Assembly: GCA_943326825.2 (NCBI GenBank)
Contig: CALPUT020000197.1
Coordinates: 1-5,385, forward strand
DNA: 5,385 nt
Reading direction: 5' to 3'
Origin: Chryseobacterium gleum
Lineage (GTDB): Bacteria; Bacteroidota; Bacteroidia; Flavobacteriales_D; Crocinitomicaceae
The notes beneath the pieces are model-generated. The model saw only the letters and a program-made list of their open reading frames with translations, was not told the origin of the DNA and did no database searches. Both the position numbers and the translations under genes were made by a program. Below, one piece after another: positions 1 through 5,314 of the stretch. Position 1 is the first letter of the stretch. Each line of letters starts with the position of its first letter.

Positions 1-1876
1 ATCCTGGGTAACCAGTTTTCGCAACAGTTGCTAACTCAAAATCAATACGATCTCGTATTTCATCTGTAATTTCAGGATATCTTTTTTTAGCTCCTTCGTA
101 AGTTAAATGGCGTAAAAAATTATTCTCTCCTCTTTTTCCTCCGTCGACTAAGTCTTCAGGATCTGTAAATTCTTCAGGGATATCAAAGGCAGGTAAAAGT
201 ACATCTCGAGCTAAACCGTAATGTTCACATTTTCCTATAATTTCTTGAATAGATTCAATTGCTTCAGGAACATCCAAAAACAATTCCTTCATTTCATCTG
301 AAGTCTTATAGTAATATTCTTCGTTTTCTAGTCCAAATCTAAAACCACGACCACGACCTTTTGGTGTTGAAACCAATTCATTGTCTTTTACACATAATAA
401 TACATCATGTGAAGCAGAATCACTTTTATCTAAGTAAAATGTATTGTTTGTAGCAACAAGTTTGATGTCGTTTTTCTTTGCTAGTCGAATTAAAGCTTCA
501 TTTACGCGGTTTTCATCTTCTTGACCATGTCGCATAATTTCAACATACAAATCATCTTTAAAAATGGTTTTCCACCAAATTAAGGCTTCTTCCGCTTGGT
601 TTTCACCAAGGTTTAAGATCATGTTTGGAACTTCACCATAAAGATTTCCTGTTAAAACAATCAATTCTTCATGATGCTTTTCAATTGCTTTTTTATCGAT
701 TCGAGGAACATAATAAAATCCTTCAGTATAAGCGATAGAAGCTAATTTTATCAAGTTTTGATAACCTCGTTTATTCTTTGCAAGAATGACTACTTGGTAA
801 CCATTGTCTTTATTTTTCTTATCTGTTAAATCTTTACAAACATAAAATTCACAACCGATAACAGGAATGATTTCATTTTTGTCAAAGGGCAAACCTTCTT
901 CTTCAGCTTTAGCTTTTTCAGCTTTTATATTTTTGTTATATCCTGCAATCGCTTTTTCAAAATGAAAAGCTGCCATCATGTTTCCTGAGTCTGTCAGAGC
1001 AACGGCAGGCATGTTTAATTCACCTGTTTTAGCAACTAACGCATTGATGCTAATTGTTGATTGAAGAATTGAGAACTGTGAATGATTGTGTAAATGAGCG
1101 AAAGGGACATCGGCTAAACGTTGTTTTGCTTCATTTTCATCAATTTCAATGACAACATCAGAAGGTGATTTTTGTTTTTTTAATTTTTCACTTTCTAGTT
1201 TGAGATTTAAATGATTTAATCCAATTGAAATGATTGGAGCTGGATTAAACGCTTTGAAATCTTCTAAATAGCGATCTCCTTGTTGAAGTTGTTCTAAGGT
1301 ATAATTATCAATACGGATCAACTCGAAGAAACAACGTGTGGTTGCTTCAACATCGGCAGTCGCATTATGCGCTTCACCAAAAGGAGATCCAAATAAATGT
1401 TGATGTAATTCAGTTAAGGTCGGAAGTTTCCATTTACCTCCTCGTCCACCAGGGATTTTACACATGTCAGCTGTTACTTCTGTACATGTATCTAAAACAG
1501 CCATTGAAGCCATAGGTGAATCAATTCCTTTACGGTGTAATTCGCAGCCTAAAATATTGATATCGAAACCTATATTTTGTCCGATAACAAATTTTGCCTT
1601 TGAAAGCGCAATGTTGAATTCTTTTAAAACCGTTTCTAAATCAGCACCTAAAGCATCAGCTAATTCAGTCGAAATTCCGTGGATACGCTCGGCATCATAA
1701 GGAATATCATATCCTTCAGGTTTGATAAGGTAGTCTTTTTGTTCCAACAATCTACCCATGTCATCATGAAGTTGCCAGGCAATCTGAACGGCTCTAGGCC
1801 AATTGTCAGTATCCGTTATCGGAGCATTCCAGTTACGTGGTAAACCTGTTGTTTCGGTATCGAATATAATGTACAT
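1..1876 (-). CDS. dnaE: DNA polymerase III subunit alpha with fused N-terminal 3'-5' exonuclease (partial, 3' end outside window)
   Basis: This is the catalytic alpha subunit of the replicative polymerase, which copies both strands at the fork. The first 625 residues are visible, reading leftward from the ATG at 1876-1874. Residues 1-188 form a DnaQ/epsilon-like DEDDh proofreading exonuclease: Exo I is DTE (D6, E8), Exo II is GQNIGFD (D105), and Exo III is HNATAD (H170, D175). After a lysine-rich linker (about 189-257) comes the PHP domain, starting FAHLHNHSQFS (259-269) and running through the GCEFYV (341-346), YVEIMRHG (444-451) and ATNNTFYL (475-482) motifs. The window cuts at TGYPG, the start of the palm domain, so the catalytic aspartates are not seen. 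Exonuclease-fused DnaE of roughly 1,450-1,500 residues is, from memory, usual in Flavobacteriia, so about 40% is present. Several PHP metal-site positions are substituted, which fits proofreading by the fused exonuclease. Transcribed divergently from sucC. No frameshift or stop was seen. Confidence 0.95.
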   Translation of the reverse strand, partial: MYIIFDTETTGLPRNWNAPITDTDNWPRAVQIAWQLHDDMGRLLEQKDYLIKPEGYDIPYDAERIHGISTELADALGADLETVLKEFNIALSKAKFVIGQNIGFDINILGCELHRKGIDSPMASMAVLDTCTEVTADMCKIPGGRGGKWKLPTLTELHQHLFGSPFGEAHNATADVEATTRCFFELIRIDNYTLEQLQQGDRYLEDFKAFNPAPIISIGLNHLNLKLESEKLKKQKSPSDVVIEIDENEAKQRLADVPFAHLHNHSQFSILQSTISINALVAKTGELNMPAVALTDSGNMMAAFHFEKAIAGYNKNIKAEKAKAEEEGLPFDKNEIIPVIGCEFYVCKDLTDKKNKDNGYQVVILAKNKRGYQNLIKLASIAYTEGFYYVPRIDKKAIEKHHEELIVLTGNLYGEVPNMILNLGENQAEEALIWWKTIFKDDLYVEIMRHGQEDENRVNEALIRLAKKNDIKLVATNNTFYLDKSDSASHDVLLCVKDNELVSTPKGRGRGFRFGLENEEYYYKTSDEMKELFLDVPEAIESIQEIIGKCEHYGLARDVLLPAFDIPEEFTDPEDLVDGGKRGENNFLRHLTYEGAKKRYPEITDEIRDRIDFELATVAKTGYPG

Positions 1877-1893
1877 GGATCGTTTATATTTTG

Positions 1894-1925
1894 GAAGGAT
1901 AAAGTTAGGGAAAAAATACTTGAAA
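1894..1925 (-). promoter_or_regulatory. Weak candidate promoter for dnaE
   Basis: On the minus strand, TATCCTTC (1901 down to 1894) resembles the Bacteroidota -7 element TAnnTTTG, and TTTC (1925 down to 1922) lies 20 nt upstream, about where the -33 TTTG would be. Both elements are imperfect. The dnaE ATG is about 18 nt downstream of the -7-like site, a leader length like those of the other genes here. I saw no better match between dnaE and the centre of the intergenic region, so this is offered only as the best available candidate. Confidence 0.22.
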
Positions 1926-1977
1926 GTCTTTTTGTGTTTTAGGAATATTTAGGTTAGTTTTTAACAAAAACGAGTAC

Positions 1978-1996
1978 TTTTCAACTAAGTTGAAAA
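1978..1996. repeat. 19-bp palindrome, operator-like, in the dnaE/sucC divergent region
   Basis: TTTTCAAC and GTTGAAAA are perfect 8-bp inverted repeats separated by TAA. There is no T-tract specific to one side, and the 3-nt spacer makes a hairpin possible but tight. The site lies about 100 nt from the dnaE start and about 100 nt upstream of the sucC -33 element, a place where a dimeric DNA-binding protein could act on either gene. The binding role is inference; the symmetry is directly visible. Confidence 0.35.
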
Positions 1997-2098
1997 TTAT
2001 TTAAAAGTCATATCCTTAGTTAATTCAGATAATTAATAAATGATAAAAAGAAATATGAAAAATACAACTCTATTTTCAAAAAAAAGAATTGAAGTTTC

Positions 2099-2128
2099 TT
2101 GAATTTTAAAGAAAAACGATTACTTTTA
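2099..2128 (+). promoter_or_regulatory. Promoter for sucC (-33/-7 type)
   Basis: TTG (2099-2101) is followed after exactly 19 nt by TACTTTTA (2121-2128), which matches the Bacteroidota -7 consensus TAnnTTTG except for the final G. Transcription would begin near 2134-2136, giving sucC a leader of only about 12-14 nt. The start codon is preceded by CAGAAG; this is purine-rich but not a convincing Shine-Dalgarno, as is usual in this phylum. Confidence 0.55.
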
Positions 2129-2147
2129 CGATACAAAATTTCAGAAG

Positions 2148-3359
2148 ATGAATTTACACGAATATCAAGGAAAATCTATATTGAAAAGCTTTGGGGTTAA
2201 AGTACAAGAAGGTATTGTAATTGACAAAGTGGAAGATGCTCAAGAAGCAGCTAAAAAATTAACGGAGCAAACGGGTACTGGCTGGTATGTTGTTAAAGCA
2301 CAAATTCACGCAGGTGGTCGTGGAAAAGGAGTTGTTGCAGAAACAGGTTCTCATGGTGTAGTTTTAGCAAAAGGAATTGATAAACTTGATGATACTGTTA
2401 AAGGAATCTTAGGTGGACATTTAGAAACTGCTCAAACGAATGGAGTTGGTAAAAAAGTAAACAAAGTGTTAATTGCACAAGATGTTTATTACCCAGGTGA
2501 ATCAGAGGTTTCTGAGTTTTACATGTCTGTTTTATTAGATAGAGAATTAGGAAGAAACGTTATCGTTTATTCTACTGAAGGAGGAATGGATATTGAGCAC
2601 GTTGCTGAACATACTCCACATTTAATTTTCAAAGAAGCAATTGATCCAAGAGTTGGTATTCAGGGATTCCAAGCACGTAAAATTGCTTTTGATTTAGGAT
2701 TGTCTGGAAAAGCGTTTAAAGAAATGACACAATTCGTTGTGAATTTATACAGTGCTTTTGTTGGTTGTGATGCTTCAATGTTTGAGATTAATCCAGTTTT
2801 CAAAACTTCAGATGATCAAATTATTGCTGTTGATGCTAAAGTGACTTTAGATGGTAACTCATTGTTCCGTCACCCAGATTATTTAGCAATGCGTGATTTC
2901 GCAGAAGAAGATCCTACAGAAGTAGAAGCTGATGCTGCTGGTTTAAATTTCGTGAAATTGGACGGTAACGTTGCTTGTATGGTAAATGGCGCAGGTTTAG
3001 CAATGGCGACTATGGATATCATTAAATTATCAGGAGGAAATCCAGCTAACTTCTTGGACGTAGGAGGTACAGCAAACGCAGAAAGAGTTGAGAAAGCTTT
3101 CCATATTATCTTAAAAGATCCAAATGTAAAAGCAATTTTGATTAACATTTTTGGTGGTATCGTAAGATGTGACCGTGTTGCTCAAGGTGTTGTTGATGCG
3201 TACAAAAACATGGGTAACATTCCAGTTCCGATTATTGTTCGTTTACAAGGTACAAACGCTGTTGAAGCGAAAAAATTAATTGACGAATCAGGATTGAATG
3301 TTCACTCTGCAGTTATGTTACAAGAAGCTGCTGACAAAGTAAAAGAAGTTTTAGCTTAA
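2148..3359 (+). CDS. sucC: Succinyl-CoA synthetase (ADP-forming) beta subunit
   Basis: With the alpha subunit SucD it converts succinyl-CoA, ADP (or GDP) and phosphate to succinate, CoA and ATP (or GTP), the substrate-level phosphorylation step of the TCA cycle in the cytoplasm. The 403 residues begin MNLHEYQGK, the family's standard N-terminus, so the start is secure; the E. coli protein has 388. Residues 1 to about 240 form the ATP-grasp domain, with K50, the glycine-rich HAGGRGKG (54-61) and the magnesium ligands expected at N215 (in EINP) and D229. Residues from about 265 form the CoA-ligase domain, with DGNVACMVNGAG (272-283), NFLDVGG (301-307) and NIFGGIVRCD (333-342), which approach the phosphohistidine of the alpha subunit. 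All hallmark motifs are intact. The gene has its own promoter and a strong terminator directly downstream, so it appears monocistronic; sucD is not in the window. Nucleotide specificity cannot be read safely from the sequence. Confidence 0.97.
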   Translation: MNLHEYQGKSILKSFGVKVQEGIVIDKVEDAQEAAKKLTEQTGTGWYVVKAQIHAGGRGKGVVAETGSHGVVLAKGIDKLDDTVKGILGGHLETAQTNGVGKKVNKVLIAQDVYYPGESEVSEFYMSVLLDRELGRNVIVYSTEGGMDIEHVAEHTPHLIFKEAIDPRVGIQGFQARKIAFDLGLSGKAFKEMTQFVVNLYSAFVGCDASMFEINPVFKTSDDQIIAVDAKVTLDGNSLFRHPDYLAMRDFAEEDPTEVEADAAGLNFVKLDGNVACMVNGAGLAMATMDIIKLSGGNPANFLDVGGTANAERVEKAFHIILKDPNVKAILINIFGGIVRCDRVAQGVVDAYKNMGNIPVPIIVRLQGTNAVEAKKLIDESGLNVHSAVMLQEAADKVKEVLA

Positions 3360-3380
3360 TTGATAGCTTTATATATTGTG

Positions 3381-3410
3381 AACGCTTCTCGAAAGAGAGG
3401 CGTTTTTTTT
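3381..3410 (+). terminator. Intrinsic terminator of sucC
   Basis: The arms AACGCTTCTC (3381-3390) and GAGAGGCGTT (3395-3404) form a continuous 10-bp stem with one G-T pair. They are capped by a GAAA tetraloop of the stable GNRA type and followed by an eight-T run (3403-3410). It lies 21 nt after the sucC stop codon and has every hallmark of Rho-independent termination on the plus strand. Confidence 0.93.
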
Positions 3411-3431
3411 GTTTATTATATTCCTTAAGAA

Positions 3432-3475
3432 AAAAACTAAATTGTATTGTAATGAATTAATACAATTTAGTTTTT
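3432..3475. repeat. 17-bp perfect inverted repeat, possible bidirectional terminator
   Basis: The left arm (3432-3448) and right arm (3459-3475) are perfect reverse complements over 17 bp, separated by a 10-nt loop. The left arm begins with A5 and the right arm ends with T5, so a transcript from either strand would form a hairpin ending in a U-run. The stem is AT-rich, with only two G-C pairs, unlike the adjacent sucC terminator. No minus-strand gene is seen approaching from the right, so its role is unclear: a back-up terminator, an mRNA-end stabiliser or a remnant of a repeat are all possible. Confidence 0.65.
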
Positions 3476-3496
3476 CAACTGAAAAAGCTTTCGTAT

Positions 3497-3528
3497 TATT
3501 TAATTTATTATGTTTAATAAATTAAATA
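3497..3528. repeat. 14-bp perfect all-AT inverted repeat
   Basis: The left arm (3497-3510) and right arm (3515-3528) are perfect reverse complements over 14 bp around a TGTT loop. Every stem base is A or T, so the RNA hairpin would be weak, although DNA cruciform formation or protein binding is conceivable. It lies 21 nt after the 17-bp inverted repeat and shares no obvious sequence with it. There is no T-tract after it, so it is not a typical terminator. Confidence 0.55.
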
Positions 3529-3641
3529 GCGAGACTTACATAGATAATATTACAAATACAGATGAAGCATTAAAAAGGCTTAAAACTTTTCGGTAAGTGT
3601 AATACTTTGGGTTAAACTCAATGAAAACAATAAAATCTTTC

Positions 3642-3649
3642 TACCTTTG
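3642..3649 (+). promoter_or_regulatory. -7 promoter element for map
   Basis: TACCTTTG is a perfect match to the Bacteroidota -7 consensus TAnnTTTG, and it is followed by C as is common. The expected -33 position, about 19 nt upstream (near 3620), has no good TTG; ATG at 3621-3623 is the closest. Transcription would start near 3655, giving an A-rich leader of about 10 nt (AACAAACAAA just before the ATG) without a Shine-Dalgarno sequence. Confidence 0.55.
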
Positions 3650-3665
3650 CTAAAAAACAAACAAA

Positions 3666-4463
3666 ATGAATTTATTTAATCGATATTCTATCATATACAA
3701 AACACCAGCTGAAATTGAAATTATGCGTGAAGCTGCTCAAATTGTGAGTAGAACTTTAGGTATTTTAGCATCTGAAATTAAGCCTGGAGTTACACCATTG
3801 CATCTTGATAAAATAGCGGAAGAATATATTCGTTCACAAAATGCAATTCCTGGTTTTTTAGGATTGTATGATTTTCCAAATACTTTATGTGTATCAATAA
3901 ATGAGCAAGTAGTTCATGGAATCCCGACAAAGCGTAAATTAAAAGAAGGGGATATTATTTCTGTTGATTGTGGAGCTTTATTTGAAGGTTTTTATGGTGA
4001 CCATGCTTACACATTTGAGGTTGGAGAAGTTACTCCAGAAGTGAAAAAATTATTGGATGTAACAAAAGAATGTTTAGAGATTGGAATTCAACAAACAAAT
4101 ACTTCAAATAGAATTGGAGATATTGGTTTTGCGATTCAACAGCATGCAGAAAAACATGGTTATGGAGTTGTGAGAGACTTAGTAGGTCATGGATTAGGAA
4201 GAACAATGCATGAAGAACCTCAAGTTCCTAATTATGGTAGGAGAGGAAGTGGTAAGAAAATTCAGAATGGATTAACTATTGCAATCGAACCTATGATTAA
4301 TATGGGGACAGAACAAGTTGTTCAATTAGATGATAAATGGACGATTGTTACTGCAGATGGATTACCAAGCGCACATTTTGAGCATGATGTGGCAGTCATT
4401 AATGGTAAGCCTGAAGTATTATCTACTTTCAAATATATTGAAGAAGCTTTAGCTAAAAAATAA
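3666..4463 (+). CDS. map: Type I methionine aminopeptidase
   Basis: This cytoplasmic metalloenzyme removes the initiator methionine from new proteins after deformylation, when the second residue is small. The 265 residues show the complete pita-bread (M24) active site. The metal ligands are D101 (SVDCG), D112 (GDHAY), H175 (VGHGLG), E208 (IAIEPM) and E239 (HFEHD), with the substrate-binding histidines H84 (VVHGIP) and H182 (MHEEP). The spacing matches E. coli MAP (D97, D108, H171, E204, E235) with a constant offset of four. It lacks the N-terminal zinc-finger extension of some MAPs. The ATG at 3666 was chosen because it sits about 10 nt behind the likely transcription start, with an A-rich leader. 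It adds about eight residues before the usual family start near IIYKT, and there is no other ATG close by. The gene for a membrane protein starts 7 nt after the stop, so the two are probably co-transcribed. Confidence 0.96.
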   Translation: MNLFNRYSIIYKTPAEIEIMREAAQIVSRTLGILASEIKPGVTPLHLDKIAEEYIRSQNAIPGFLGLYDFPNTLCVSINEQVVHGIPTKRKLKEGDIISVDCGALFEGFYGDHAYTFEVGEVTPEVKKLLDVTKECLEIGIQQTNTSNRIGDIGFAIQQHAEKHGYGVVRDLVGHGLGRTMHEEPQVPNYGRRGSGKKIQNGLTIAIEPMINMGTEQVVQLDDKWTIVTADGLPSAHFEHDVAVINGKPEVLSTFKYIEEALAKK

Positions 4464-4470
4464 TTATTTC

Positions 4471-5028
4471 ATGTCAAAAGAGGGAAGGATAATTGCGTTA
4501 GCTATTTTAACTATTTTTATTTATGCTTTTAGTATTCTACTTCAAAAAGGAGCATTTATTTTCCCTTTTCCTTTGAATGAAATTATATTCTTTATATCAG
4601 CTCTTGCAATTAGTTTTCACCAGTTCAAAAATGAAAAATTCTTAAGTATATTATTTCCTATTGTTGGTTTTGTATTTGTTTTATCGAGTGAATTTTATTG
4701 GGCTATTTTTTTTAATACTCAACAAATGGAAGCTTTATCTAATTCCTTTTTTACAGATTTATTTAAAATCATATTTTTTCTTGGGGTAATCAGTTTGATT
4801 TATCTTTCATTTAAAGAATTCAAAAGCAAATTAGTTAGTATAGGATTACTATTTTCAATATTAGGAATTGTTGTAAGTTTAATTCTTGGCTATCAATTTA
4901 TAGAAATAGCTTCTTTATTGATTGTTTCTGTTATTTCTATTAAGAGGCTTGAAGAAAAGCCGATACTTAACATATGGATTTTACTTTTTGTTTTAGAAAT
5001 CACAAAACTTTGGTCTTTAGCGGGTTGA
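4471..5028 (+). CDS. Multi-pass integral membrane protein of unknown function
   Basis: I do not recognise this 185-residue protein. It is strongly hydrophobic, with about seven probable membrane segments near residues 6-24, 34-50, 57-73, 97-114, 120-140, 142-157 and 165-182, joined by short loops. There is no cleavable signal peptide pattern and no conserved catalytic motif I can name. The loops carry lysines (for example FKEFKSK at 114-120 and KRLEEK at 158-163) that probably face the cytoplasm, and the longest non-membrane stretch is about 74-96 (Phe-, Asn- and Gln-rich). The ATG at 4471 is 7 nt after the map stop, which points to co-transcription with map and perhaps translational coupling. 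The gene is visibly more AT-rich than sucC; this is expected from its Phe, Ile and Leu content and is not by itself a sign of transfer. No clear terminator follows it. It is a real gene judging by its length, tight spacing and coherent membrane topology; function is open. Confidence 0.8.
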   Translation: MSKEGRIIALAILTIFIYAFSILLQKGAFIFPFPLNEIIFFISALAISFHQFKNEKFLSILFPIVGFVFVLSSEFYWAIFFNTQQMEALSNSFFTDLFKIIFFLGVISLIYLSFKEFKSKLVSIGLLFSILGIVVSLILGYQFIEIASLLIVSVISIKRLEEKPILNIWILLFVLEITKLWSLAG

Positions 5029-5070
5029 ATTTTGAATTGAAAAAAAAACAAAATTTATTTCAAAAAAGAC

Positions 5071-5100
5071 TTTGTAAAACGAAAGCTTTTATTACTTTTG
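5071..5100 (+). promoter_or_regulatory. Promoter for tRNA-Ser
   Basis: TTTG (5071-5074) and TACTTTTG (5093-5100) match both Bacteroidota elements, separated by 18 nt, and C follows the -7 element. Transcription would start near 5107, about 20 nt before the mature tRNA. This suggests the tRNA is transcribed independently of the membrane protein gene, although read-through from upstream cannot be excluded because no terminator is visible there. Confidence 0.7.
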
Positions 5101-5126
5101 CGCCCTAGTTCTTTTATATAGAATCC

Positions 5127-5213
5127 GGAGGGATGGGTGAGTGGCTGAAACCACCAGTTTGCTAAACTGACGTACTGGTAACGGTACCGCGAGTTCGAAT
5201 CTCGCTCTCTCCG
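5127..5213 (+). tRNA. tRNA-Ser (anticodon GCU)
   Basis: The cloverleaf folds well. The acceptor GGAGGGA (5127-5133) pairs with TCTCTCC (5206-5212), with one G-T pair. The D stem is GGT/ACC. The anticodon loop TTGCTAA (5159-5165) holds GCT at 5161-5163, and the T arm is GCGAG-TTCGAAT-CTCGC (5189-5205). A long class II variable arm, a 6-bp stem with a GTAA loop (5172-5187), identifies a serine tRNA; it reads AGC and AGU. The first anticodon-stem pair is a C-A mismatch, leaving four pairs. The discriminator base is G5213, and CCA is not encoded, so it must be added by the nucleotidyltransferase. Confidence 0.96.
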
Positions 5214-5230
5214 CTTTTTTTTCAAAAAGC
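5213..5230 (+). terminator. Possible terminator after tRNA-Ser (T-tract)
   Basis: Eight T residues (5215-5222) follow the tRNA acceptor stem almost directly, so the tRNA structure itself plus the U-run could stop transcription. GCTTTTT (5213-5219) and AAAAAGC (5224-5230) also form a 7-bp inverted repeat, but this is the wrong shape for a classical terminator because the T-run is inside the stem. Termination here is inference. Confidence 0.35.
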
Positions 5231-5260
5231 TTGTGTGTTAAGAAAATTTAGTTATCTTTG
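5231..5260 (+). promoter_or_regulatory. Promoter for tRNA-Pro
   Basis: TTG (5231-5233) is followed after 19 nt by TATCTTTG (5253-5260), a perfect -7 match. Transcription would start near 5267, about 48 nt before the mature tRNA. The site begins only 18 nt after the tRNA-Ser discriminator base, so the two tRNA genes are packed tightly but appear to be separate units. Confidence 0.72.
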
Positions 5261-5314
5261 CACACGATTTTAGAGAAACGTTTCTAAAAAAAATTGAAAT
5301 ATTGAAGGTAATTT

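Larger units (their letters stand above)
3360..3665. other. sucC-map intergenic region (306 bp)
   Basis: This stretch holds no convincing gene. In order it contains the sucC terminator (3381-3410), a 17-bp perfect hairpin (3432-3475), a 14-bp all-AT perfect hairpin (3497-3528), and the -7 element for map (3642-3649). A 28-codon open frame (3510-3596, plus strand) starts inside the second hairpin; its coding status is doubtful. The stretch from about 3530 to 3620 shows no structure I can name. Confidence 0.7.

Noticed and set aside
1464..1700. Plus-strand open frame of 78 codons
   Set aside because: It lies wholly antisense to the exonuclease domain of dnaE, whose Exo motifs are clearly read on the minus strand; the plus-strand product has no recognisable features.
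2021..2037. TTAATT / AATTAA inverted repeat in the dnaE-sucC interval
   Set aside because: A 6-bp all-AT symmetry is expected by chance in sequence of this composition.
2040..2102. 20-codon open frame upstream of sucC that could be a leader peptide
   Set aside because: It is lysine- and asparagine-rich as expected from random AT-rich DNA, and it lies upstream of the predicted sucC transcription start, overlapping the -33 element, so it would not be on the sucC mRNA.
2879..3148. Minus-strand open frame of 89 codons
   Set aside because: It is antisense to the CoA-ligase domain of sucC, which is unmistakable on the plus strand.
3621..3653. 10-codon open frame just before map
   Set aside because: It covers the -7 promoter element and would end before the predicted transcription start; chance reading.
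5028..5055. Inverted repeat AATTTTG / CAAAATT after the membrane protein gene, considered as a terminator
   Set aside because: The stem is only 7 bp with a single G-C pair, the loop is 14 nt and there is no T-run after it, so it does not qualify as an intrinsic terminator.
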